From NCBI GenBank assembly GCA_004143605.1, contig AWVY01000017.1:1-49683 (forward strand): a stretch of DNA of 49,683 nt. The letters are read 5' to 3'. The position numbers and the translations under genes are program-made. This document shows positions 20,100-29,868 of this stretch, in pieces. The stretch's first letter is position 1, and every line of letters starts with the position of its first letter. Under the pieces are notes generated by a model, which was given only the letters and a program-made list of their open reading frames with translations, was not told the origin of the DNA and searched no databases. The DNA comes from Desulforamulus aquiferis. GTDB taxonomy: Bacteria > Bacillota > Desulfotomaculia > Desulfotomaculales > Desulfotomaculaceae.

Positions 20100-21098
20100 A
20101 TGTCAAAGAAACTGATTAGAGCCGGTATAGCCGGTATAGGGATCTACGTCCCTAAAAGAAGATTATCTAACAGTGAGTTGGAGGGGATGGTTCAAACCAG
20201 TGATGAATGGATTAGAACCAGAACAGGCATTGCCGAGCGACGTATAGCCTCCCCCGATGAAGCCACATCGGATATGTCGGTTATTGCCGGGAAGAAGGCC
20301 TTGGAGAATGCGGGAGTTAAGCCGGAGAATATTGACCTAATTATTGTAGCCACAGTAACACCTGATATGATATTCCCAGCTACCGCCTGCCTTGTTCAAG
20401 AGAGACTAGGGGCAAAGAGGGCGGCAGCCTTTGACCTGGAGGCCGGATGCAGCGGCTTTGTTTATGCACTGTCGGTGGCCAGTCAGTTTATTACTTCCGG
20501 AACCTATGAAAATGTGCTGGTAATTGGGGCAGACACCCTATCAAGGATAACCAATTGGCAAGACCCTAAGACCTGTGTTCTAATGGGTGATGGAGCTGGG
20601 GCAGTTGTCCTAAAACCTTCCCCCGAGGGCTATGGGATTCTTTCCATTAAGCTTGGTGCCGATGGCTCCGGTGGCATGCTACTAAATCTTCCAGCGGGAG
20701 GCTCAAGACTCCCAGCCAGTGAAGAAACCATAGCTGCAAATCTGCATACCTTTTATATGAATGGAAGGGAAGTATTTAAGTTTGCCGTAAAGATTTTTGA
20801 AGAAGTGACTGTAGAAGCTCTTTCGGCAGCAGGTCTTTGCAAAGATGATATAGACCTGTTGATTCCACATCAGGCCAATATCAGAATAATTGATGCTGCA
20901 GCTAAAAAATTAAATCTTCCTTTGGACAAGGTGTTAGTAAATATTGACCGCTATGGGAATACTTCCAGTGCATCCATCCCCCTAGCCCTTTGGGAGGGAC
21001 TTCAAACGGGACGCATTAAGCAAGGCAACCACTTAGTCATGGTTGGCTTTGGTAGCGGCTTATCCTGGGGAGCACTGGTCATAAAGTGGTGTGATTAA
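20100..21098 (+). CDS. fabH: 3-oxoacyl-ACP synthase III (FabH)
   Basis: The enzyme starts fatty acid synthesis by condensing an acyl-CoA with malonyl-ACP. The intact protein of 332 residues has the Cys-His-Asn triad in LEAGCSGFVY, IPHQANIRI and DRYGNTSSAS, and the N-terminal SDEWIRTRTGIAERR. The start is the ATG at 20100, nine bases after AAAGGAAAGG, not the TTG at 20091. It stands alone here without other fab genes, so it may be a specialised copy; branched-chain primers are usual in Firmicutes. Confidence 0.92.
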   Translation: MSKKLIRAGIAGIGIYVPKRRLSNSELEGMVQTSDEWIRTRTGIAERRIASPDEATSDMSVIAGKKALENAGVKPENIDLIIVATVTPDMIFPATACLVQERLGAKRAAAFDLEAGCSGFVYALSVASQFITSGTYENVLVIGADTLSRITNWQDPKTCVLMGDGAGAVVLKPSPEGYGILSIKLGADGSGGMLLNLPAGGSRLPASEETIAANLHTFYMNGREVFKFAVKIFEEVTVEALSAAGLCKDDIDLLIPHQANIRIIDAAAKKLNLPLDKVLVNIDRYGNTSSASIPLALWEGLQTGRIKQGNHLVMVGFGSGLSWGALVIKWCD

Positions 21099-21116
21099 AA
21101 TTTGGCAACATTATTA

Positions 21117-21140
21117 CCCCGGAGAATCCCCCGGGGCTTA
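21117..21140. terminator. Shared terminator between fabH and hsp20
   Basis: CCCCGG pairs with CCGGGG around a short loop between two convergent genes, and TTATTATTTT follows on the plus strand. Confidence 0.7.
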
Positions 21141-21149
21141 TTATTTTGA

Positions 21150-21596
21150 CTATTGAAACTCTACATTAATTCGTTTTCGGTCAGTCCCCTTTGTTTTAGG
21201 AATTCTTATATCCAGTACACCATTTTTGTATACTGCCTGAATACCCTCCGGGGAAGTTCCAGGCGGAAGAGTTATGGAACGTTGAAACTTACCTACAAAT
21301 CTTTCCTGACGGTACATCTGATTTTCATTAATCTCATTAAACCTGTTAATATTACCGGAAATATTAAGCAGATTATTATCAATCTCTATATGGACATCCT
21401 CTTTCTTTTCTAAACCGGGAATATCACAGGAGGCTATTACCTCACTATCAGTTTGGTAGAGATCTATTCTAGGAATGCCAAAATCATGACCGAGATCAGT
21501 ACTTAGCATTGGAGAGAAACTGGTGGTGAAAAATCTATCCATTTCCCGGCGCATATTTTGCATGTGATGATATGTATTGTATGGAGTTAAACTCAT
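21150..21596 (-). CDS. Small heat shock protein (Hsp20/alpha-crystallin)
   Basis: This intact chaperone of 148 residues has an alpha-crystallin domain (from about IPRIDLYQTDSEVIASCDIPGL) that ends with the typical NGVLDIRIPK, where the IxI-type groove motif lies. It holds unfolding proteins in the cytoplasm without ATP. The start is the ATG at 21596 behind AAAGGAGG. No CIRCE element was seen upstream. Confidence 0.9.
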   Translation of the reverse strand: MSLTPYNTYHHMQNMRREMDRFFTTSFSPMLSTDLGHDFGIPRIDLYQTDSEVIASCDIPGLEKKEDVHIEIDNNLLNISGNINRFNEINENQMYRQERFVGKFQRSITLPPGTSPEGIQAVYKNGVLDIRIPKTKGTDRKRINVEFQ

Positions 21597-21656
21597 AAAA
21601 AACCTCCTTTTTGCAAATAGGTTTTTGCAAATCAGGTCAATTTTATGCATTCTAAC

Positions 21657-22099
21657 CTAATACCTAGGCAGTTTTCTTTGCTCCTCGTAGTAGGAGGTTA
21701 CCCCTATTTCTCTCATACGGTCATTCTTCTCCAGCCACCTTTGCCGGAGCATAGGGTTCTCCTGTTTATTACAGGGATAGTCCTGGCATTGAAAGCAAAA
21801 ATCTATACCCTTTTCCTTAAAGCAGGTTCTTACAGCACAGTTAACAGGGCATGAACAATTATCGGCCTGCAGCCACCACAGGAACCCTTAGAAAAAGAGT
21901 CTAGAATTTCTTTGAATTCCGTAAAATTTGAGAAGGCTGGGGTTTTAGTTGACATAATTTTAGCTAATCTATCATAATTTCCCAGTAGTTCAAGTAGCCT
22001 AGTGCTTAATTCTTTTATTTCCCCTCCCTCAAATCCTGCACACCGATTACAGTCTAAACCACAGGGAGCCAAATGTTTTAGTATATCATTATAATTCAT
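21657..22099 (-). CDS. Cys-rich DUF3795 protein
   Basis: The repaired protein has about 147 residues; one G is missing near 21862. The N-terminus LAPCGLDCNRCAGF and the later CGGCRADNCSCPVNC, TCFKEKGIDFCFQCQDYPC are the Cys pattern of the DUF3795 family, which probably binds zinc or an iron-sulfur cluster. The function is unknown. It has its own upstream gap of 298 bases to pdaA. Confidence 0.8.
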
Positions 22100-22397
22100 T
22101 ATTTCCCATCCCTTCCATTCTTTATAATAAGTTAATTAACTAAATTATTTAACTAAAGGAATTATATACCAGTAGGCATCATTTCTACAACAAAGTTGTA
22201 AGTAAGGTAAGTATATAATGAATTCTTTGCTGCATTTTTGGTTGTTTAAAATGCGGTTTTTTATTTTAAAAGATTTAAGGATTTTTCGTGAATCTTTGAC
22301 ACATTATTACTTTTTATACGTCTATGTTATATAGATACCTCACAGATTTTACTCGCCACGCATAGGATACCCCGATATAAAACAGGGAGAATATAAA

Positions 22398-23255
22398 ATG
22401 AAGAAAACTATAATAGTAATTGTTTTCCTTCTGTTTACCATGTTTGCTACAGGTTGTGATGATTTATCAACAATAACTGCTCCTGTTACCAAGTATGCTA
22501 TGAATGAGCCTACTACCAATATAGTGCCTTTAAATATTTCAACCCCCGAAGCCTCACAACCAGCTATTGAAGCTGACAAAGAGGTTCCTGAGATTTCTGA
22601 AGTTCCTGAAATTCCTGAGATGCCACAACCTCCGCAGCCAGTGAAAGAAACCTATCTACCTGAAGGGGCCAAGGCCATAAGAAAAGGTGATACAGAAAGG
22701 CCCGTGGTATATCTAACCTTTGATGGTGGGCAGCCAACAGAACCGGTAGATGATTTTTTAGACATATTGGAGGCCAATGAAGTAAAGGCTACCTTTTTTA
22801 TTACCGGGAATTATTTTTCTAGGGATGCTTTGAAGGAATCTATATTAAGAATGGTGGAAGAGGGGCATTCGGTAGGAAATCATACAGCCACCCACCCCAG
22901 TTTACCGAGGCTTTCTCCTCAGGAGATTGAAGAAGAGATTAATTTTGTCGGGCTTAATTTTCGCCAATTAACTGGTCAAGATATGACTCTCCTTCGCCCG
23001 CCCTATGGCGATTATTCCGACCAAACACTGGCTATAGCCAATGAACTTGGTTATAAGACTATTCTATGGAGCGTAGATTATAGAGATTGGCAAACCCTTA
23101 AAGGAGGGCCTGAGGAAGCGTACACTCATGTTATGGAACACCTGCATAACGGAGCTATCATTTTAATGCACTTGAACTCAAAGGACAGCCTGGCCGCCTT
23201 AGATAAGATAATAAAGGAATTAAAGCTCAGGGGATTTCAGATGGAAGCCTTATAA
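22398..23255 (+). CDS. PdaA-like polysaccharide deacetylase lipoprotein
   Basis: This intact protein of 285 residues has a lipoprotein signal ending ATGC, then a Pro/Glu-rich linker (about residues 50-85) and a NodB-type deacetylase domain. Motif 1 reads YLTFDGG, where the usual second Asp is Gly (Asn in B. subtilis PdaA); motif 2 is GNHTATHPSL and motif 3 LRPPYGDYS. Order and spacing match PdaA, which deacetylates N-acetylmuramic acid for spore cortex lactam. It probably acts on peptidoglycan outside the membrane. A repeat element with a terminator follows 6 bases after the stop codon. Confidence 0.87.
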   Translation: MKKTIIVIVFLLFTMFATGCDDLSTITAPVTKYAMNEPTTNIVPLNISTPEASQPAIEADKEVPEISEVPEIPEMPQPPQPVKETYLPEGAKAIRKGDTERPVVYLTFDGGQPTEPVDDFLDILEANEVKATFFITGNYFSRDALKESILRMVEEGHSVGNHTATHPSLPRLSPQEIEEEINFVGLNFRQLTGQDMTLLRPPYGDYSDQTLAIANELGYKTILWSVDYRDWQTLKGGPEEAYTHVMEHLHNGAIILMHLNSKDSLAALDKIIKELKLRGFQMEAL

Positions 23256-23261
23256 AAACCT

Positions 23262-23288
23262 GAATATAGGTAGTTTCTGACAATCTGG
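23262..23288 (+). repeat. Dispersed 3'-end element, copy 2
   Basis: The core GAATATAGGTAGTTTCT is at 23262-23278, followed by GACAATCTGG, one base shorter than copy 1. It sits between the pdaA-like stop codon and that gene's terminator. The preceding AAAACCT could pair with the 3' arm of the terminator, offering a competing fold. Confidence 0.75.
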
Positions 23289-23289
23289 A

Positions 23290-23317
23290 AACCTGCCATG
23301 GAGGCAGGTTGTTTTTT
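23290..23317 (+). terminator. Terminator of the pdaA-like gene
   Basis: AACCTGCC (23290-23297) pairs with GGCAGGTT (23303-23310) and a T run follows. Confidence 0.88.
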
Positions 23318-23515
23318 GTGAACAAATTTTACTTATCATTACCAAGGGTTTTTTTCAAACTTCTAGGTCTTGCAAGCAGGAGAATTTAATTAATTTGTTA
23401 AACTTTATTTAAGTTAAAATATTTAAGAGATTTAATGCATAAATAATCGTAGGTAGGAGGTGAAAAAGTAAAAAAGGTTAAAAATTAGAAAAAAATAATT
23501 GGGAGGGTTTGTTAG

Positions 23516-24503
23516 ATGAAATTTTCAAAAAAAGTCTAGTAATGTTATTATCTATCTCTTTACTGGCCATGGCCCTTGCTGGGTGCGGTTCCTCACAGTC
23601 AGGAGAGCAGAAAGAGGCTGACAAAGCTTCGGTTGAAAAGAAATTTATCAATATCGCTACCGGTGGTACTGCTGGTGTTTACTATCCCCTGGGTGGAGCT
23701 ATTGCTGAAATCTTAAACAAGAATATTGAGGGAGTAAATGCAACTGCCCAGACCACAGGGGCTTCTGCTGCTAACGTAAACCTGTTGAATGATGGTAGTG
23801 TACAAGTTGCCTTTATTCAAAATGATATTTCTTATTACGCAACAAATGGTACAGAATTGTTCGCAGACAAAAAAGTTGATGGATTAAAATGTCTTGCCAC
23901 CATTTACCCCGAAACTATTCAGATAGTTACCCTTGAGAAATCGGGTATCAAGAGTATTGATGAATTAAAGGGTAAAAGAGTAGCAGTGGGTGCCGCCGGT
24001 AGCGGTGTTGAAGCAAATGCACGTCAGATTCTGGAAGTTAATGGTATTACCTATAATGATATTACTGTTCAATACCTTTCCTTTGCAGAGGCAGCAAACA
24101 GCCTCAAAGATGGTAATATCGACGCAGCCTTTTTGACTGCAGGATTCCCAACAGCAGCCATTCAAGATATAGCTGCTCAGCATAAGGTTGTATTGCTACC
24201 AGTTGCCGATGATGCAGCAGATAAACTCATTGAGAAATATCCCTATTACACCAAGACCACCATACCTGCAGATGCTTATCCCAACCAGGATGCTGATGTA
24301 ACTCTGTCAGCGTTAAGGCTATGTTGGTAGTTACTGATAAGATGGATGACCAGACCGCTTATGATATAACAAAGGCGATCTTTACTAATCTAGAATCCTT
24401 AAAGGCCGCCCATAACGTGGGTAAATTTATCAGTAAGGAATCTGCTAAAGACGGTATTTCTATCCCCATGCATCCGGGTGCAGAAAAATATTTCAACGAA
24501 TAG
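23516..24503 (+). CDS. TRAP transporter TAXI-family substrate-binding lipoprotein
   Basis: The repaired protein has about 329 residues. It has a lipoprotein signal ending LAGC, then INIATGGTAGVYYPLGGAIAEILN, the hallmark of TAXI solute receptors, and LKGKRVAVGAAGSGVEANARQIL. Two bases are missing: one A in the run at 23527-23533, which hides the true ATG at 23516 (eight bases after GGAGGG), and one near 24303. It delivers substrate to the fused permease downstream. TAXI systems often carry glutamate or 2-oxoglutarate, but the substrate here is unknown. Confidence 0.9.
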
Positions 24504-24518
24504 TAGGTCGTAAGGAAT

Positions 24519-25048
24519 ATGTATTTACTTGCCAGACATAGGGTAGGGGCAGGCGCCTGGTGCTGGGGCTATTTTTGATTACCTTGTTCTTTCTGCCACT
24601 GCCCGTATTAACGGTAGCTGAAAAAGACAAGTTTAATCAAATCCTAATACCGATGGTTTTAGATAAGACCTTTACCATCGAGTATATTCATTCTGTTCAA
24701 AAAACACCGGTGCAAGAAAAATTTATTCTTGCACCGGGCAATAAAATCATTTTAACAGAGACCACTTTTCAATCCTTCGGTGTTGGAACCCCTTTTCTTG
24801 CTGACGAGGGCACTTTGGTTAATAAAAATGGTACCTTTGTCCTCACCGACTTAAGTAGAAGCTTCGAGAGTATAAACCTCGGCTTCCTGCCTCTAACCAA
24901 GCATACCATTGTTTACCGTAATGATACCTACAATTTTTCAGACTACTTCAAACCTAATTCATTAATAATCGTGCAAGCTGAGCAATATACTCCTGCAAAA
25001 ATTATCTGGCAGGTGTTAGGCTGCAGGAGGGAGGTTCGTATTGACTGA
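24519..25048 (+). CDS. DUF1850 protein of the TAXI TRAP system
   Basis: The protein has up to about 176 residues, with an N-terminal hydrophobic segment and the DUF1850 marks FTIEYIHSVQKTPVQEKF, ETTFQSFGVGTP and HTIVYRNDTY. DUF1850 genes are typically found between TAXI receptors and their fused permeases, as here, so it is probably an accessory subunit. If one G missing near 24558 is restored the ATG at 24519 starts the gene; otherwise a GTG at 24560 would. It overlaps the permease start by eight bases. Confidence 0.78.
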
Positions 25049-27003
25049 GCGTAACCATAAATTGACTGAAGAGAATGTAAAGGGAGACAATATTAATTTA
25101 AGAAAATTCTTGGCCAAATATGATAGGGAGTCTGATTATAGATGTTTCTCTGGAATCGGAGCCTATTTGGTGGCCTTTATTGCTATATCATTTTCATTAT
25201 TTCAACTTTACACGGCCATGTTTGGAGTGTTAGATGCTCACTTACAGAGGGCTGCTCACTTGTCCTTTGGATTAGCCCTGGTTTATATTCTCTACCCAAC
25301 TAGGCGTAGTTGGTGCCGTAATTCCATGCACTGGTTTGATGCCCTGCTTGCTGTGGTGGCAACCTCAATGCCCTTATACATTATTGTCTTCTATAAAGAC
25401 CTAGTAATGAGGTCCGGCATTGTGACACCTACAGATATGGTGATTGGAGTATTAGGGGTTTTCCTGGTGATGGAGGCAGCCCGCAGGGTAGTTGGCTGGC
25501 CTATAGTCATTGTAGCCAGTGTTTTCCTGGCCTACGCCTTTGCAGGACCTAATATTCCAGGGGTATTGGCCCACCAAGGGGTCAGCCTAAAGCATCTGGT
25601 GGGTCATCTGTTCTTCACCACAGAAGGTATTTTTGGTATTCCCCTTGGTGTCTCTGCTACCTTTATATTTCTATTCATTTTGTTTGGTGCATATTTGGAG
25701 AAGACCGGTTTAGGAAAGTTTTTCATAGATTTAGCTAATGCAGTGGCTGGATGGGCCAGCGGTGGCCCGGCCAAGGTCTCTGTTTTATCAAGTGGTTTGA
25801 TGGGTACAGTATCTGGAAGCTCGGTTGGTAATGTGGCCGGAACAGGTTGCCTCACTATTCCAATGATGAAAAGCCTTGGCTATAGGCCGCAATTTGCCGG
25901 AGCGGTGGAAGCGGCTGCTTCCACCGGGGGACAGCTAATGCCGCCTATTATGGGGGCAGCGGCCTTTCTTATGGCGGAATTTGTGGGTATCCCCTATATT
26001 AATGTAGTAAAGGCCGCCACTATTCCGGCCCTGCTGTACTTTATAGGTATCTGGATTTGTGTACATTTAGAGGCTAGGAAGTATGGACTTAAGGGAATCC
26101 CCCGGAACCAACTGCCCCAGGTGGGCAAGCTGATACTGGAAAGGGGACACCTGGCAATTCCCTTGGTTGCTATCATCTATTTGCTTATATCCGGCTATAC
26201 TCCATGCGTGCAGCCTTGTGGGCCATTGGACTTACCATCTTGGCTGCCATGCTGCGCAGTTCAACGCGTATTACCCTAAATGATATTATCCAAGGTCTAG
26301 AAAAGGCGCCAGATCAGCCTAGGTGTGGTCATAGCCTGTGCTACCGCAGGAATAATTATAGGTGTGGTCACTAAGACGGGACTTGGTTTGAAACTTAGCT
26401 CAGCCTCATAGATCTGGCCCAGGTCAACTATTGCCGACTCTGTTCTTTACTATGATTTCTTCAATATTACTGGGGATGGGTGTCCCCACAACGGCAAACT
26501 ATGTAATTACATCAACCATAGCCGCTCCGGCCATAATTCAATTGGGTGTTCCGGTGTTGGCGGCCCATATGTTTGTATTTTACTTCGGCATTATCGCTGA
26601 TGTTACGCCTCCTGTAGCCCTGGCAGCCTTTGCTGCCTCTGGTATAGCTAAAAGTAAGCCCATGGAAACAGCACTAAATGCTTCGAAATTAGCCATTGCT
26701 GCATTCCTTGTGCCCTATATATTTGTTATGTCGCCGGCTCTGCTTATGATTGATACCACCTTTACCCAGGTGCTGCTAATGATAGCCACCTCAGTGGTGG
26801 GGATGACGGGTGTCGCCGCAGCAGTTTCCGGCTACCTGCTTACAAATGCCCGCTGGCCCGAAAGAATACTACTATTTGCCGGTGGTCTGCTTATGATACA
26901 TCCCCATCTACAAACAGATTTATTTGGATTATCCCTGCTGGTTGGAGGGTTTATAATTCAGAGGGTTAGGTATGGTTGGGAAAAACAGTCAAGGGAAAGA
27001 TAA
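25041..27003 (+). CDS. TRAP transporter fused permease (4TM/12TM, TAXI type)
   Basis: The large membrane subunit of about 655 residues fuses the small and large TRAP domains. Marks include VIGVLGVFLVMEAARRVVGWP, SGLMGTVSGSSVGNVAGTG, AASTGGQLMPPIMGAAAF and LGMGVPTTANYVI. Five single bases are missing between 26200 and 26430 (near 26201, 26297, 26312, 26405, 26428), all in short runs of A, G or C; restoring them gives one open frame. The TTG start at 25041 follows GGGAGG. With the TAXI receptor it forms a cation-driven importer. Confidence 0.88.
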
Positions 27004-27025
27004 AGGTATAATCTCAGAATAAAGA

Positions 27026-27052
27026 AATACCCAGGCTAATAGTCTGGGTATT
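27026..27052 (+). terminator. Terminator of the TAXI TRAP operon
   Basis: AATACCCAG (27026-27034) pairs perfectly with CTGGGTATT (27044-27052), followed by CTTGTGTT. Confidence 0.8.
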
Positions 27053-27071
27053 CTTGTGTTAACAGAAAATC

Positions 27072-27529
27072 TTAATAGCTGGCAGCAATCTCTTTTAATA
27101 CTTCCTCGGGGGATTTAGCAACACCCAATGCATTTAATGCTGTCTGTAATATATCTCTAGGACAGTCTTCCATGGACCACTCATATTCGAAACCTTCTCC
27201 GTATAATTCATCTGCCTCTCCCTAGGGACTAACATTACATCAGGAAAGTTTTGTCCGAGCGTACAACCTAATAAACCTATAGTAACATCAAACAGGAAGG
27301 GCTCACCATCAAGATAAACCTCAACCCAAAAATGTTCATAGGCCACCCCATTAGGATGGATTTTTCCCTTTTGAATAAAGGCATCAAGGTTTTTTCGCAG
27401 CAACAGACCACAGGTGATAGCCGAAGCTGACTTTGGCCAGTGGCTCTGTAATTTGTACCCCATGACCGCGCTTCTTACAGCGGCACCTATGTCTAAAATT
27501 TCCTTAACTTGATCTAATTGACAATACAT
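27072..27529 (-). CDS. Uncharacterised protein, weakly transglutaminase-like
   Basis: The protein has about 152 residues after one base missing near 27218 is restored. The clearest stretch, GVAYEHFWVEVYLDGEPFLFDVTIGLLG, resembles the His and Asp region of transglutaminase-like proteins (HxWVEV...lDvT). A Cys precedes it in SASAITCGLLL, which would complete a Cys-His-Asp order, but this is a weak match. The tail reads YEWSMEDCPRDILQTALNALGVAKSPEEVL. The start is the ATG at 27529 behind AAGGAGTG. It follows the ArsC-like gene closely and may be co-transcribed. Confidence 0.7.
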
Positions 27530-27542
27530 TATTTCACTCCTT

Positions 27543-27875
27543 TTATTCCCAACTCTTCCAGATGTCCGGAGCGTGACCCAAGGTAGCCTTTTTACCATTT
27601 CGCACGATGGGTGTCTTAAACAACAGGGGTTGTTCTAGAAGGATTTGCTCAACATCGTGGACTATATATTTTAGATTTCTTTTCCGGTATTCCTTTCCCT
27701 CCGTATCTATCAAATCATTCAGTGGTATGGAGGAGGTTACACTTTTTAGTTCACCCTTACTCAAACCTTTAATATGCAAGTCAATAAATTGGTATTTAAC
27801 GCGTCTTTCTTTAAAATAACGTTCGGCCTTTCGGGTATCCTGGCATTTCTTTGTCCCAAAGATTTGTATATTCAA
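27543..27875 (-). CDS. ArsC/Spx family reductase-like protein
   Basis: This intact protein of 110 residues has the thioredoxin-like ArsC/Spx fold: IQIFGTKKCQDTRKAERYFKERRVKYQFIDL with a single N-terminal Cys, and the late LFKTPIVRNGKKATLGHAPDIW. The lone Cys and missing classical Arg triad suggest the YffB/ArsC-like group of unknown substrate, not a proven arsenate reductase. The start is a TTG at 27875 behind GGGTGG. It lies just before the uncharacterised gene at 27529. Confidence 0.82.
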   Translation of the reverse strand: MNIQIFGTKKCQDTRKAERYFKERRVKYQFIDLHIKGLSKGELKSVTSSIPLNDLIDTEGKEYRKRNLKYIVHDVEQILLEQPLLFKTPIVRNGKKATLGHAPDIWKSWE

Positions 27876-27958
27876 AGTAAACCACCCTTATCCATTATTT
27901 ATAACAGGATAAACCTATTTAGGGCAAAATTCAAGTGAATTTAAATAATAATGGGGAC

Positions 27959-28638
27959 CTATAGATTATGATTTAAAAAGTTAGCAACAATTGTGCAAAC
28001 CTGTTCCTTCTCCTGATCCCAGCATAACAAATGACCGGAATTAGGAAGTAGATAGAGCTGCTTGTTTGTGGTTCCCGCCCTTTTGTATATATATTGGGCA
28101 CTCCTGGGGTGAACAGTATCATCCTTCAAACCTTGCACCACCAGAAGGGGAATGTTAATACTTTCAAGCTTACCCTTGGTTTTATTTAGAAGCAGCTTAA
28201 AATTCACTACTGCCTTAGGGGTGTTTTAAGTACATTTGTTGCGTATACCTTAAGCCTTCTGTAGTCTCTTTTTCTTAGACCACCCAAAAGATTCTCAATA
28301 ATTGCCTGACTATTACCAACAAAAATGGGGGTGCTAAGTAAAACTAAGGAGTCAATCTGGTGTTTTTTGGCTAATTGCACGGCAATTAAACCACCCATGG
28401 AGAAACCAATAATACTAACATGTTTTGTTATACTAAATAGCTTTAATAGCTCTATCTCTGCGGATGAGAGCCAGTCTTGATATGAGCAATTTTTGAGGCC
28501 TGCCCAACCATGACCATGACCCGCCAGGGTAGGTACTGCAACGAGAAAATTCTGGGACTCCAAATATCGAGCTAAAGGAATTACCTCCTGGGGACTGCCG
28601 GTAAAACCATGAATAATTAAACATGCTTTTTGCTCCAT
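27959..28638 (-). CDS. Alpha/beta hydrolase (carboxylesterase/monoacylglycerol lipase type)
   Basis: The protein has about 226 residues after a G missing near 28222 is restored. It shows LIIHGFTGSPQE (oxyanion region), the nucleophile elbow GFSMGG, the acid in GLKDDTVHP and the base in LPNSGHLLCWD, like Est30-type carboxylesterases. It is the last gene of the tetR-aas-lplT group, 24 bases after lplT, so it may release fatty acid from a lysolipid or acylglycerol. The start ATG at 28638 follows GGAGGTG. Confidence 0.87.
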
Positions 28639-28661
28639 ATCCTTACACCTCCATGTCGACT

Positions 28662-29868
28662 TTAATCTTTATAATTGGCCGATTTAGTTGGCGCATACCA
28701 AAACTTAGTCAACAACATGATAAACAAGAGGAAAAACATGATCATGGCCGTTGCTGATATGGCTGTATTAAGACCTACCCCTGCCTGGTAGCAACTGTGT
28801 ATAGGCCAACTCCTAGAAACATAAAGGTATTCTCCACAAAATTCTGGATGGCAATGGTCTTGCCGGTGCCTATGGTCTGATTACCTATTTGCTGAAGGCA
28901 AGTATTCATTGGCACTAAAAAAATTCCACCAAGACAGCCAGCCAGTAAAAGCAGGGCTAAGGTTAGGGGCAGGGTGTTCACCAGGGTAAAGGCAAACACG
29001 CATCCGGCCATAGCGAAGCCGAAAAAGCTGCAGCGGAAATAGGTTTTGACAGTGATAAAATAGGGAGTAATTATGGCACCAAGCGCAATACCTATGCCTG
29101 TGACCGCAATAATTAAGCTTATGGAGGTATTTGAGCTGATGCTAGGGTTATGGGTAACCAGGCAATAATGATTAATCTTAGTACTGCCGAGGCTAACCAG
29201 AAGGTTCCGGTTCCCACTAATGTAAATAGTCCTTGGGGATTAGATAATAACGATAAACTATCATTACGAAATTCCCGGACAGCTCTGTTATAGGTGATTG
29301 AAAAATCACCTTCTTTGGCTGGGATTAGCAAGTTAAAGCATATGGATAATGAGTATAACAACAGACAGATTAAAAGAGATACCATTATAGAAATATCGGA
29401 TAAAATCCCCCCCACCACTGAACCACAAAGTATTGCCAGAATGGTAAAACTCTCAATTTTTGAGTTAGCCTTAAGTAATTTTCCCTCGTCCTCTGCCAGT
29501 TCTGGGAGGATACCGTATTTAGCGGGACTATAAACTACAGCGCCTGTACCCACCACGGCGTAGCATAGGACGGGGTTGACATCAAAGATCAGCATAAGGA
29601 TACCAAAGGACTTGATAATATTACCCAATATTAACACCTTAGCCTTTGAATGCTTATCAGCAATTCTACCTACCCAGGGTGCTAAAACTATATAGGACAA
29701 AAGAAAGGCACTTTGTACTAGGGGGAGGTAGTAGCCGGGGTAGGAATTGCCTTTTAGAATGGCCAAAGTTATAAAAAGGATCATATTATCAACAAAGGCT
29801 GATAGAAATTGTGCTACCAGCAGGGCGGGCAGAGGCTTAATACCTTTAAGGTCCTTAAGTGTCAACAT
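28662..29868 (-). CDS. lplT: Lysophospholipid transporter-like MFS protein
   Basis: The repaired protein has about 402 residues and some 12 spans; bases are missing near 29145 and 28787. It carries FLSAFVDNMILFITLAIL, APWVGRIADKHSKAKVLILGN and VYSPAKYGILPEL, as in LplT, which flips lysophospholipids inward. The ATG at 29868 overlaps the end of aas (ATGTTGA). In E. coli lplT and aas are also adjacent and act together: LplT imports the lysolipid and Aas re-acylates it. The pairing here supports the same job. Confidence 0.87.

Noticed and set aside
22398-23255. Inactive deacetylase because of TFDGG
   Set aside because: PdaA-type enzymes also lack the second Asp (Asn in B. subtilis PdaA), and the His and RPP motifs are present, so loss of activity cannot be concluded.
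26200-26430. Programmed frameshifting in the fused TRAP permease
   Set aside because: Five shifts in 230 bases, all of the same kind, with no slippery heptamer or pseudoknot seen.
27543-27875. Arsenate reductase linked to the arsR-arsM genes
   Set aside because: It is 17 kb away, lacks the Arg set of classical ArsC and fits the broader ArsC/Spx-like family.
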